DNA of 64,000 bases from Azoarcus sp. KH32C. GTDB taxonomy: Bacteria > Pseudomonadota > Gammaproteobacteria > Burkholderiales > Rhodocyclaceae. Made by a program: the position numbers and the translations under genes. The stretch spans positions 496,001 to 560,000 of the forward strand of contig NC_020516.1 of the NCBI RefSeq assembly GCF_000349945.1, in the 5' to 3' direction. How positions within the stretch are numbered: the first letter of the stretch is position 1; every line of letters starts with the position of its first letter. Below are positions 42,152 to 50,700 of this stretch, one piece after another. The notes under the pieces were generated by a model. The model was given only the letters and a program-made list of their open reading frames with translations, had not been told where the DNA came from and did not search any database.

Positions 42152-42468
42152 GGATTATCCGGGAGGCGCAGGCGGGTCACGATGCGGCCATGGACGAGAT
42201 GCTCCTGGATGATCTCCTCGATGTCCTCCTGGTCGACGTAGGTGTACCAGACGTTGTCCGGATACACGACGAGCACCGGCCCCTCGTCGCAGCGGTCGAG
42301 GCAGCCCGCCTTGTTGATGCGGATCTTGCCGCGGCCCTTCAGGCCGAGCGCGCCGATGCGGTCCTTGGCATAGGCCTGCATCATGCTCGCCTTGTGGTCG
42401 TTGCAGCAGGTGTCGCCGGGTTCGCGCTGGTTGCAGCAGAAGAAAACGTGGTGCTTGAAATAGCTCAT
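42148..42468 (-). CDS. Thioredoxin-like [2Fe-2S] ferredoxin
   Basis: A 106-residue protein of the NuoE-like/Shethna ferredoxin class. Conserved Cys in FFCCNQREPGDTCC and NKAGCLDRCDEGP supply the [2Fe-2S] cluster ligands. It is upstream of and coupled to the hydrolase gene. Physiological partner unknown. Confidence 0.9.
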   Translation of the reverse strand: MSYFKHHVFFCCNQREPGDTCCNDHKASMMQAYAKDRIGALGLKGRGKIRINKAGCLDRCDEGPVLVVYPDNVWYTYVDQEDIEEIIQEHLVHGRIVTRLRLPDNP

Positions 42469-42529
42469 TCAGGGGCTCCGCATGGCCGGACCGGCGCGCC
42501 GCCGCTCCGTATCCGGCCGATTATAGCTG

Positions 42530-43618
42530 TCACTCGACCGGACGCTTCGCGAGATGCTCGCCGCGCCACAGGCCCACGGCGGACAGGTAGGCGAGCGCGG
42601 CGAAGGGCCAGAGGCTCGCCGTCAGCTGGGTGAGTCCGTGGAAATTGAGGAAGTTTCCCTGCAGCAGCAGGCGGTGGCCGGCCTGGAAGTAGGGGTTGTC
42701 GGGCAGCAGGTTCGTGAGGCTCGTCGCCGCGAGTAGCGCGACCCCCGCCAGCGCGTGCTGGAAGAGGCGCGGCAGCGCCAGCGCGATGCCGAGCGCAGGC
42801 AGCCCGTAGATCAGGCCTTGCCGTGTGCCGGGCGTGAGCCACAGCAGCGGCGCGCCGGGGTCGAAGAAGGACGCCGTCGCGAGCGTCTTGGCACCGACGC
42901 CGAGCACGAGGAGGAGCAGGATCGCCGGCACGCTGACGCTGGGCATCATGCAGCGCGCGAAGAGGCCGACGCCGACGAGCGTGATCGCGACCTGCATCGT
43001 CTCGAGCAGGATGAAGCGTTCGGCTTCGAAATGCAGGGGCGTCGGTAGCCCCAGCAGCTGGCGCAGGTCGCCGCTGACGAAGAGCACCCGGTCCGGCGTG
43101 AGCTGCGCCAGCAGCCACAGCGCGAGCAGGATCAGGCCGAAGTCGCCGAGGTGGCCGGGGATGATGCGAGCGGTGCGCCAGCGATGCAGCCAGCCCCGTT
43201 CATCGAAGAGCGGATGCCCCCACCGCGCGCCGAAGATCGCGCCGATCAGGCCGCCGAGTGTGTTGCAGCCGAGATCGACGTTCGAGGAAACGCGCGTCGG
43301 AATGAAGTTCTGCGTGAATTCCATCGCGAAGCTGAGGGTCGCGGCGATCAGCGTCGCGACGGCAATGTCGCCGATGCGCCCGAGTCGCTGCGGCAGCGCC
43401 GGGGCGAGCACGAAGCCGAAGGGCAGGAAGCCCAGCACGTTGAGGACGATGTCCGCGCCGCGGTAGTACTTCGGCCACGGGGCAGAGAGGAAGTCGAGCA
43501 GCGGCAGCCCGGTGAGGCGCCAGCCGGTGAGCGGGTGGAGGCAGGCGTAGACGATCAGCAGCCCGTAGGCGATCGTCAGGGTGCGCGGCAGGGAAGAAAC
43601 GGCACGCGCGGGGGGCAT
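42530..43618 (-). CDS. VanZ-family multi-span membrane protein
   Basis: A 362-residue membrane protein with about nine predicted helices. The N-terminal third matches VanZ (IAYGLLIVYACLHPLTGW, ADIVLNVLGFLPFGF and the EFTQNFIPTRVSSNVDLGCNTLGG segment is complete over residues about 100-124). Role in envelope or polysaccharide context is suspected for the family but unproven. ATG 43618 (MPPARAVSS) was chosen; upstream frame is Arg/Pro-rich and unlikely. Confidence 0.85.
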   Translation of the reverse strand: MPPARAVSSLPRTLTIAYGLLIVYACLHPLTGWRLTGLPLLDFLSAPWPKYYRGADIVLNVLGFLPFGFVLAPALPQRLGRIGDIAVATLIAATLSFAMEFTQNFIPTRVSSNVDLGCNTLGGLIGAIFGARWGHPLFDERGWLHRWRTARIIPGHLGDFGLILLALWLLAQLTPDRVLFVSGDLRQLLGLPTPLHFEAERFILLETMQVAITLVGVGLFARCMMPSVSVPAILLLLVLGVGAKTLATASFFDPGAPLLWLTPGTRQGLIYGLPALGIALALPRLFQHALAGVALLAATSLTNLLPDNPYFQAGHRLLLQGNFLNFHGLTQLTASLWPFAALAYLSAVGLWRGEHLAKRPVE

Positions 43619-43723
43619 CGGCGGTCCGGGCGGTTGGGGAGGCCTGATTTTACCGCGTAAGGCCGTCCCGCCGAGCTTTCGACGGCGTCGCATCGAACGC
43701 GCGACGCCGCCGGACGGCGGTTT

Positions 43724-44233
43724 TCAGCTGCCGATCGCGATGCGCGAGTGCTCGCTCGCGCGGCGCGAGGTCGGCAGGAAGCGACCCAGGACCTTGGCCG
43801 GCGCGTATTCCTTGACCAGCGCATCCCAGTCGATGGCGTCGAGCGTGTTCTTGACCAGCAGGCCGAGGTCGGTCGCGCCTTCCATCAGCAGGCGGCGGCC
43901 GAAGAACAGCGTGTCGGCGTCTTCCTCGCGTAGCGCGAGCGCGATGTAGTCGCGCACGTTGGCGGTCAGCGTCAGGTCGGGCGTGCCCGCGCCCGACAGC
44001 GCCGAGAAGCCGCGCGGCCCGAGCGTGAAGTCGAGCGTCAGGCCGGCGTCACGCACGCACATGCGCAGGTGGCGGCCGGTCAGGGGTTCGAGGTCTTCGC
44101 GCGACAGCACGCGGCCGAGCGCGAGGTTCAGCGCGGTCGTCAGCATCAGGGTCGGCGGGCGTTGCGGCAGGCGCGCGGCGAGGCGCGCGAGCGGCGCGGG
44201 CAGCGTGAAGGCCGGGAGGCGGAATGAGCTCAT
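43724..44233 (-). CDS. ubiT: Ubiquinone biosynthesis accessory factor UbiT (SCP2 domain)
   Basis: A 169-residue SCP2-domain lipid-binding protein (MLTTALNLALGRVL, LTLTANVRDYIALALREEDADTLFFGRRL split over residues 87-117, and GATDLGLLVKNTLDAID). UbiT supports O2-independent ubiquinone synthesis together with the UbiU-UbiV hydroxylase. It follows ubiV by 23 bp on the same strand. Confidence 0.9.
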   Translation of the reverse strand: MSSFRLPAFTLPAPLARLAARLPQRPPTLMLTTALNLALGRVLSREDLEPLTGRHLRMCVRDAGLTLDFTLGPRGFSALSGAGTPDLTLTANVRDYIALALREEDADTLFFGRRLLMEGATDLGLLVKNTLDAIDWDALVKEYAPAKVLGRFLPTSRRASEHSRIAIGS

Positions 44234-44256
44234 CGGTCGGGCTCCAGGGAGGCGGT

Positions 44257-45162
44257 TCAGGATTTGACGTATTGTTCGACGCCGGGACGGCCATGCCAGA
44301 AGCCGTTGCACGGGGCTTCGACCATCCATTCGGCGCTGCGGCGGAAGGCGTCCTGCGGTGACACTTCGTCGGCGACGGCGTCGCGGAAGAGCTTCAGCAC
44401 CTCGACGGTGTGGTCGCCCTGCGGACTCACGCGCAGCACCTGCGCCGTGCGGCGCACCGAGGCGAGATCGCCGAGCAGATTGTGCACGCGCGCCGACTGC
44501 GTCTGCACGCCGTTGAGCGTCAGGAAGGGCTCGCCTTCGCGGGTGCGCAGCACGAGGCCGTCCTTCATGCCGAGGCAGCGGAACTCGCAGGTGTCCTTCT
44601 GCAGGTTGTAGTGGCGGGCGGTGAAGCAGCGCGCCGAGTGCGCGAGCGGCAGGCGCCCCCAGGCGAGGACTTCGGTCTCGATCGCCGGTGCGCCGCTGGC
44701 GAGGAGTTCGGTGAGCACTTCGCCCGACATCTCCGGCGGGGCCATCCAGCGCGTGGCGCCCGATTCGGCCATCAGCGACAGCGTCTGCGGGTTGAAGATG
44801 TTGAGCGTCGGCCCGGCGATCCAGTCGCCCCGGCCGGCGGCCGAGAGCACGTGCACGGCCGACATGTCGTTGGCTTCGACGCGGAATTCGGCCTTGCCCA
44901 CGATGCGGCGCAGCGCCTTCAGGTCCGATTCGGACTCGATCAGCGCCTGCGAGGACATGACGACTTCCTTGCCGGCGTCGGCGAGCATCTCGCCGACTTC
45001 GAGCCAGTCGTCGAGGCGTAGTTCGTGGCGGCGCGAGCAGACGGTTTCGCCGAGATAGACGATGTCGGCTTCGCTTTCTGCGATCTGCGCGTAGAAGTCG
45101 AGGGTCGACTGGCGCGACCAGTAGTACAGCAGGGGTCCAAGAGCGATTTTCATCGGTGTCAT
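44257..45162 (-). CDS. ubiV: O2-independent ubiquinone hydroxylase subunit UbiV
   Basis: A 301-residue U32-peptidase-family [4Fe-4S] protein. With UbiU it hydroxylates ubiquinone precursors without O2 (prephenate is the proposed oxygen donor in E. coli). Four candidate cluster Cys are present in the family pattern: GETVCSRR, ARCFTAR, and CEFRC. ATG 45162 overlaps the ubiU stop by one base (TGATG); a second ATG at 45153 (MKIALGPLLYYW) resembles the E. coli start more closely. Confidence 0.92.
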   Translation of the reverse strand: MTPMKIALGPLLYYWSRQSTLDFYAQIAESEADIVYLGETVCSRRHELRLDDWLEVGEMLADAGKEVVMSSQALIESESDLKALRRIVGKAEFRVEANDMSAVHVLSAAGRGDWIAGPTLNIFNPQTLSLMAESGATRWMAPPEMSGEVLTELLASGAPAIETEVLAWGRLPLAHSARCFTARHYNLQKDTCEFRCLGMKDGLVLRTREGEPFLTLNGVQTQSARVHNLLGDLASVRRTAQVLRVSPQGDHTVEVLKLFRDAVADEVSPQDAFRRSAEWMVEAPCNGFWHGRPGVEQYVKS

Positions 45163-46175
45163 CACTTCCACGGCCGGTAGTACGCGCCGAGCGTGTGGCT
45201 GCGGCCTTCGGAGACTTTGTCGAGCTCGGCGATCCACGCGGGCTGCACGGTGAAGCTGTCGGCGTCGCGCATCACGCGGTCGAGCGCCTCGCGCCACACG
45301 CGCGTGACCTGGCCGGTGTAGGCCGGACTCCTCTGGCGGCCTTCGATCTTGATCGCGCGCACGCCGGCGCGGGCGAGATCGGGCAGGAGCTCCAGCGTGT
45401 TGAGGCTGGTCGGTTCCTCGATCGCGTAGTAGGTCTCGCCGTTCACGTCGAAGCGGCCCTTGCACAGCGTCGGGTAGCCGGCGCGTTCGCCGTCGGCGAA
45501 GCGGTCGATGAGGATGCCGTTGAGGCGGGTTTCCATGCCCTGCGGGGTTTGTTCCCAGCGCACGTGCTTGCCCGGCGAGCAGGCGCCGTTGCAGTTCGGC
45601 GACTCGCCGGTGGCGTAGGCCGACAGCGCGCAGCGGCCTTCGACCATCACGCACAGGCCGCCGAAGCCGAAGACTTCGATCTCGACCTTCGTGTTGGCGA
45701 TCACCTGCTCGACCTGGGCGAGCGACAGCACGCGCGGCAGCACGGCGCGCTGGATGCCGAAGCGTTCGGCGTAGAAGTTGATCGCCTCGTAGCTGGTGGC
45801 CGAGCCTTGCACCGAGAGGTGCAGGCGCAGGTCGGGGTGGGTCTTGCGCGCGTAGGCCATCAGGCCGGGGTCGGCGACGATGATCGCGTCGATGCCGAGG
45901 TCGGCGGCGCGGTCCACGGCGGCGGTCCAGCCCGCCCAGTTGCTCGCCTGCGGGTAAGTGTTGAGCGCGAGCAGCACCTTGCGCTTGCGGTCGTGGGCGT
46001 AGCGCACGCCTTCGGCCATCGCCTTGGCGTCGAAATTCAGGCCGGTGAAGTTGCGCGCGTTGGTCGCGTCCTTGAAGCCGAGATAGACACAGTCGGCACC
46101 ATGGTCGACGGCCGTCTTCAGCGCCGGCAGGCTTCCTGCCGGGCAGACGAGTTCGATTTTGGTATGGGTGGTCAT
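45162..46175 (-). CDS. ubiU: O2-independent ubiquinone hydroxylase subunit UbiU
   Basis: A 337-residue U32 family protein, partner of UbiV. ELVCPAGSLPALKTAVDHGADCVYLG is the family start, and the cluster Cys pattern GGLCVMVEGRCALS, NCNGACSPGK and TLCKGR is present. Start MTTHTKIELVCPAG at 46175. The ubiU-ubiV-ubiT operon means the organism makes ubiquinone under anoxia, in keeping with nitrate respiration. Confidence 0.94.
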   Translation of the reverse strand: MTTHTKIELVCPAGSLPALKTAVDHGADCVYLGFKDATNARNFTGLNFDAKAMAEGVRYAHDRKRKVLLALNTYPQASNWAGWTAAVDRAADLGIDAIIVADPGLMAYARKTHPDLRLHLSVQGSATSYEAINFYAERFGIQRAVLPRVLSLAQVEQVIANTKVEIEVFGFGGLCVMVEGRCALSAYATGESPNCNGACSPGKHVRWEQTPQGMETRLNGILIDRFADGERAGYPTLCKGRFDVNGETYYAIEEPTSLNTLELLPDLARAGVRAIKIEGRQRSPAYTGQVTRVWREALDRVMRDADSFTVQPAWIAELDKVSEGRSHTLGAYYRPWK

Positions 46176-46276
46176 GGCCGGGGTCGGGAAAAAAAGCTCC
46201 GCAACCATAGTGCGAGTCGCTCCGGCCCGCGTTGACGGCGGTCAAGGGGCCGGCCCGGCCGAAGTGCTTACTTGCG

Positions 46277-47101
46277 TTACTGCTTCGCGGCGTTGGGGAA
46301 GAAGAGCTGCTCGCCACCGATCTTGTAGTCGGCGATGGCCTTCTGGCCGGCGGGCGAGACCACCCAGTCGATGAACTGCTGGCCGAGTTCGCGCTTGACG
46401 TGCGGGTGCTTGGCGGGATTGACGAGGATCACGCCGTACTGGTTGAAGAGCCGCTTGTCGCCCTCGACTGCGATCACGAGATCCTGGCGGTTCTTGAACG
46501 ACAGCCAGGTGCCGCGGTCGGCGAGGATGTAGGCGCCGAGCGCGGCCGCCATGTTGAGCGCGGGGCCCATGCCGGAGCCCGAATCGCGGTACCACGGCCC
46601 CTTCGCCTGGTCGATGTCGATGCCGGCGACTTTCCACAGACGCAGTTCGGCGGCGTGCGTGCCGCTCTTGTCGCCGCGCGACACGAAGGGCGCCTTGGCG
46701 GCCTCGACCTTCTTCAGCGCTTCGACGATGTCGTGACCGCCGGCGACTTTCGCCGGGTCGCTCTTCGGGCCGACGAGGATGAAGTCGTTGTACATCACTT
46801 CCTTGCGTTCGACGCCGTAGCCTTCGGCGACGAATTTCTCCTCCGCGGGCCGGTCATGCACGAAGACGACGTCGGCGTCGCCGCGTCGCGCCGTATCGAG
46901 CGCCTGCCCGGTGCCCAGTGCGACGACGCGTACCTTGATACCGGACTGCTGTTCGAAGATCGGCAGCAGGTGGCCGAAGAGGCCGGACTGCTCGGTCGAG
47001 GTCGTCGAGGCGACGGTGATGAACTTGTCCTCGGCGTGGGCGCCGGCGAGGCCCAGCGCGCAGGCCAGGGTGATCAGCAGGGAACGGAAGGGACGAGCCA
47101 T
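46277..47101 (-). CDS. tupA: Tungstate-binding periplasmic protein TupA (orphan)
   Basis: A 274-residue binding protein with signal peptide (cleavage near AHAED) and the oxyanion motif ASTTSTEQSGLF that marks TupA rather than ModA, plus SRGDKSGTH and the DSGSGMGPALNMA segment. The genes for a TupB permease and TupC ATPase are not beside it; ubiU lies 101 bp downstream. Tungstate supply would suit W-dependent enzymes of anaerobic aromatic metabolism, and it sits 10 kb from the molybdenum enzyme hcr. Confidence 0.9.
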   Translation of the reverse strand: MARPFRSLLITLACALGLAGAHAEDKFITVASTTSTEQSGLFGHLLPIFEQQSGIKVRVVALGTGQALDTARRGDADVVFVHDRPAEEKFVAEGYGVERKEVMYNDFILVGPKSDPAKVAGGHDIVEALKKVEAAKAPFVSRGDKSGTHAAELRLWKVAGIDIDQAKGPWYRDSGSGMGPALNMAAALGAYILADRGTWLSFKNRQDLVIAVEGDKRLFNQYGVILVNPAKHPHVKRELGQQFIDWVVSPAGQKAIADYKIGGEQLFFPNAAKQ

Positions 47102-47457
47102 GGAGGGTCTCCGTGAAATTCTTGTCGGTCGATGCAGGCGGTGATCGCGGCGACAGCCGCGCCTGGACAGGGTTTTACCAAAGCGGCAGACGGTCGGCCA
47201 GCGCGATGCGGATCGGTTGCTGCTGAGTTTGGCAATCTATTGCATAAGTTGTCCGGGTGCCGTCTGACAGGGCTTCTTTGGAACACTCGATATGAGACGG
47301 GCTGCGGCGGTCCCGGAGATGCGAGCCCGTCCGCGGGATGTATTTGTTGTTTCAAAATCAGGTGCCGATCTTTGTTCGAGCTTTCACGCCTGTGCTTGCG
47401 ATGACAAAATGAACGACGTACGATATTGAACGTCGTTCATTTTTATCGGGCCGCATC
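47102..47457. other. 356-bp divergent intergenic region upstream of tupA and the TetR gene
   Basis: No gene is visible. The left part carries the tupA leader, the centre is mixed, and the right end holds the TetR operator listed separately. No ModE-type or tungstate riboswitch motif was recognised. Confidence 0.5.
47406..47443. promoter_or_regulatory. Perfect 14-bp inverted repeat, TetR operator and promoter
   Basis: AAAATGAACGACGT (47406-47419) and ACGTCGTTCATTTT (47430-47443) are exact complements separated by 10 bp (ACGATATTGA), which may include the -10 element. It ends 14 bp before the TetR start codon, so it is probably the autoregulatory operator of the TetR-dikinase operon. Confidence 0.8.
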
Positions 47458-48075
47458 ATGTCCAGCCTTCCGATTTCCGACGGTCGCCGCGAGCGCAAGC
47501 GTCTGCAGACGATCGAGCATCTAGTGAGCAGCGCCTTCGATCTCTTTGCCGAACATGGCTACGAGAAAGTCACGATGGAACAGATCGCGGCCCGTGCCGA
47601 CGTCGCGAAGGGCACGCTGTACAAGCACTTCCCGGTGAAGGAGGCGCTCGTCCGGCATCGCTTCCACGGCGAGCTCGCGGCGGCCTCGCCTGCGCTGCTC
47701 GAAGAGCTGCGGGCCTTGCCGGACTGCGTAGCGCGCCTGCGCGCCTTCATGCACGCGTCGGCGGCCTTCTCCGAGCGTCATCGGGAATATCTCGGCCCCT
47801 ACCTGCACTATCGCCTGAGCGAGCCGGTGGATACGCTGGGGCGCGACAACCGCAGCGGTCTCGACCAGATCTATGCGCGGCTGCTGGCGCAGGGGCAGGC
47901 GAGCGGCGAGATCACCGATGCCTTGCCGGCGCAGCATCTCGCCGATTACCTGCAGTTCCTGCACCTGGGCGTGCTGCTGCGCTGGCAGCGGGAGCCGGAA
48001 ATGTCGCTCGTGGCGGCCTTCGACGGGATGCTGGCGCTCTTCCTCGATGGTGCCCGCGCGCGGAGGACGACATGA
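47458..48075 (+). CDS. TetR/AcrR-family regulator
   Basis: A 205-residue regulator with an N-terminal HTH (AFDLFAEHGYEKVTMEQIAARADVAKGTLYKHF is spread over residues 26-58) and a helical ligand domain. ATG 47458 directly follows the inverted-repeat operator. Its stop overlaps the start of the dikinase gene (ATGA), so the two are translationally coupled. The inducing ligand is unknown, possibly the substrate of the dikinase. Confidence 0.92.
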   Translation: MSSLPISDGRRERKRLQTIEHLVSSAFDLFAEHGYEKVTMEQIAARADVAKGTLYKHFPVKEALVRHRFHGELAAASPALLEELRALPDCVARLRAFMHASAAFSERHREYLGPYLHYRLSEPVDTLGRDNRSGLDQIYARLLAQGQASGEITDALPAQHLADYLQFLHLGVLLRWQREPEMSLVAAFDGMLALFLDGARARRTT

Positions 48076-50588
48076 GCGAGGACCCGGTCCTGATTCTCGA
48101 CTTGGCTGCAGCGGCCGAGATCGGTCCCGCCAGCGCGGGCGGAAAGGGCGCCCAGCTCGGGCGCTTGGCGCGTTACGGCTTCCCCGTGCCCGACGGTTTT
48201 GTGATTTCGACCGCCGCGCTCGGGCTCGCGATGGCGGGGGAGGACGCTGCGGGCGACGACCCCGAAGCCCTTGCCGTCGTGCGTGCACGGATCGAATCGG
48301 CGCCGCTGCCGTCGCTACTTGCGGACGTCCTGCGCGACGAACTTTGCCGTCGCGGCTGGGAAGACACGCCGCTCGCGGTGCGCTCTTCGGCGCCGATGGA
48401 GGACTCCGGGCGCGCGTCCTTCGCCGGCATCCATCGCAGCGAACTGGACGTCGTCGGCTTCGACGCCGTCGCGGATGCGGTGAAAACCGTGTGGGCCTCG
48501 CTGTGGACGCCGCAGGCGGTCGCCTATCGCAGTCGCGTTGGCGTCGCCGAGGCTGCCATGGCCGTCGTCGTGATGCCGATGCTCAAGGCCCTCGCCGCGG
48601 GCGTTGCCTTCAGTTGCGAGCCGGCGAGCGGACGCGACGACCAGGTCGCGATCAATGCCGTCGCCGGGCTCGCGGACGGCCTCGTCGCGGGACGCGAAAG
48701 CGGCGAGGAAATCGTCCTCGAAGCCGATCCGGTGAGCGAGGACTATCGCGTCCTGCACCGGCGCGGAGTGTCGTCGGGACTTCCCGACGCGTGCGCGGTC
48801 GAGCTCGCGCATCTCGTCCGCGAAACGGCTTTCGCGCTGGATTACGGTGCACCGTGGTTCGACATCGAATGGGTATGGGACGGCGCGGGCTTTCATCTCG
48901 TGCAGGCGCGCCCGGTCACCGCGCGGCCCTGGTACACCTATCCCGCGCTCGCCGGCCAGCCGGCGCTGTGGTCCAACGGCAACACGCGCGACGTCGCGCC
49001 GCATGTGATGACAGCCTGCGAGTGGGTCACGTGCCGCCGCTGGGCGAACCAGCTGTTGGAGCAGGGCTGGCGGATCGCCGGTTATCCGGTCTTGCCCGGC
49101 GCGCAGCGCGCCGCGCTCTTCCAGGGGCGGCTCTACCTGAACGCGTCCTTCATCCAGTGGGAAGGCTACGCCGCCCTGGGCATCGTCCCCGCGGCAATGA
49201 ACCGGCTGCTCGGCGGCCATCATTCCGAGATCGCGGTGCCGCCACCGACACTGCGGGATCGGGTCGCATGGCTGGGACGCATGCTGCGCTATCTCGTGAA
49301 GTCGGGCGGCCAGCGCCGGCTCGGCCGCCAACAGGTGGAAGCGGCACATGTCGCGAGTGCCGCATGGCGTGCCGAGGACCTGAGCCTGCTGAGCAACGCG
49401 GAGCTGTGGCGGCGGATCGCGTCATTGGGGCTGCACTACCGCCGGCAGGAGGGGCTGATCTTCCTGCAGGGTTCGAGCGGCGGGACGCTGTCGATGCTGC
49501 TCGATCTGATCGAGCGCTACCTCCCGGGCGAATCGCACGCGCTCGCCGCAGCGCTGATGGCGGGCGGCGAGCCGAGCGTCACGGCGCGCCAGGCCTACGA
49601 GCTGCAGGCGCTCGCCGCGACGGCCGCCGCCGATCCCGACATCGCGGCATGGCTGCGCAGCGGCTCGGATGCGTGGCAGGACCTGCCGGAAGACAATCCC
49701 TTCCGCCGCGAATTCGCCGACTTTCTCGAGCGCTACGGCCATCGCGGCATCTACGAGTCCTATCTGCGCAGTCCGCGCTGGCGCGACGATCCGGGCTACC
49801 TGCTGCGGCAGATTGCCGGGCTGATGGACTGCGATGCTGCCGCGATGCGTGCCCGCCAGACCCAAGCGCGGGAGGCCGCCCGTGAGCATCTCGCGCGAAA
49901 GATGCCCTTCTGGGCGCGCCGCTGGGCCGAGGCACTCGCCCGGACGGCGATGCGCGAATGCAACGACCGTGAAGCCGCGCGCAGCGCCTTCACGGCCTAC
50001 GGCGAGGTCGCCCGGCGCCTGATGCTCGAAGCCGGCCGGCGGCTCGTCGCGAGCGGGGGCCTCGCGGCAGCGGAAGACATCTTCCACCTGATGCCGCCGG
50101 AGTGGGATGCGGCGCTCGCCGGACAGCTCACGGGGGCACCGCTGCGAAATCGCGTCGCGGACCGGCAGCGCCTGTGCGCGCAGTGGGAGGCAAATCCGGC
50201 GCCGGATGTGGTCGTGGACGGCGCGAGCGCCCCCGCAGCCGCTCCCACCGCGGCGGGCGCGCGAGACGGGGGCTGGCATGGCACTGCGGTCGGTGCCGGC
50301 CTTGCCACAGGCCCGGCCCGCCCGATCCGCCGTCCCGAAGAAGGCGGGCATCTGGCGCCGGGCAATATCCTCGTCGCGCCTTCGACCGACCCTGCCTGGA
50401 CGCCGCTCTTCCTGAAGGCGGGCGGGCTGGTGATGGAGACGGGCGGCTATCTGTCGCACGGTGCGATCGTCGCCCGCGAATTTGCGATTCCCGCGGTGGT
50501 GAATCTCCCCGGCATCCTCGACGAGATCGGCGACGGCGCCCCTGTCGAGGTCGACGGGCGGCGCGGGACAGTGCGGCGCTTCGGTTGA
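48072..50588 (+). CDS. ATP-grasp dikinase, PEP-synthase/rifampicin-phosphotransferase-like
   Basis: An 838-residue protein with three parts: an N-terminal PEP/PPDK ATP-grasp domain (GGKGAQLGRL near 25; PLAVRSSAPMEDS near 100; VQARPVTARP near 280), a long helical middle domain (about 300-720), and a C-terminal swivelling phospho-His domain with GGYLSHGAIVARE, catalytic H796. Order and length match rifampicin phosphotransferase (about 865 residues), which transfers ATP beta-phosphate to an antibiotic hydroxyl; phenylphosphate synthase uses related domains as separate subunits. The acceptor here is unknown. It lies in a TetR-controlled operon. Confidence 0.85.
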   Translation: MSEDPVLILDLAAAAEIGPASAGGKGAQLGRLARYGFPVPDGFVISTAALGLAMAGEDAAGDDPEALAVVRARIESAPLPSLLADVLRDELCRRGWEDTPLAVRSSAPMEDSGRASFAGIHRSELDVVGFDAVADAVKTVWASLWTPQAVAYRSRVGVAEAAMAVVVMPMLKALAAGVAFSCEPASGRDDQVAINAVAGLADGLVAGRESGEEIVLEADPVSEDYRVLHRRGVSSGLPDACAVELAHLVRETAFALDYGAPWFDIEWVWDGAGFHLVQARPVTARPWYTYPALAGQPALWSNGNTRDVAPHVMTACEWVTCRRWANQLLEQGWRIAGYPVLPGAQRAALFQGRLYLNASFIQWEGYAALGIVPAAMNRLLGGHHSEIAVPPPTLRDRVAWLGRMLRYLVKSGGQRRLGRQQVEAAHVASAAWRAEDLSLLSNAELWRRIASLGLHYRRQEGLIFLQGSSGGTLSMLLDLIERYLPGESHALAAALMAGGEPSVTARQAYELQALAATAAADPDIAAWLRSGSDAWQDLPEDNPFRREFADFLERYGHRGIYESYLRSPRWRDDPGYLLRQIAGLMDCDAAAMRARQTQAREAAREHLARKMPFWARRWAEALARTAMRECNDREAARSAFTAYGEVARRLMLEAGRRLVASGGLAAAEDIFHLMPPEWDAALAGQLTGAPLRNRVADRQRLCAQWEANPAPDVVVDGASAPAAAPTAAGARDGGWHGTAVGAGLATGPARPIRRPEEGGHLAPGNILVAPSTDPAWTPLFLKAGGLVMETGGYLSHGAIVAREFAIPAVVNLPGILDEIGDGAPVEVDGRRGTVRRFG

Positions 50589-50700
50589 AGCGAACATCCG
50601 TTGCATCCAACTGAATGCCAAACGAATTGTTTCGCCCGGGTCGGGCAGGCTGCGGCGGAAGGGGCGGTTCCCGCCGCCAGTTTTCGGTTAAGCTTTTGGA

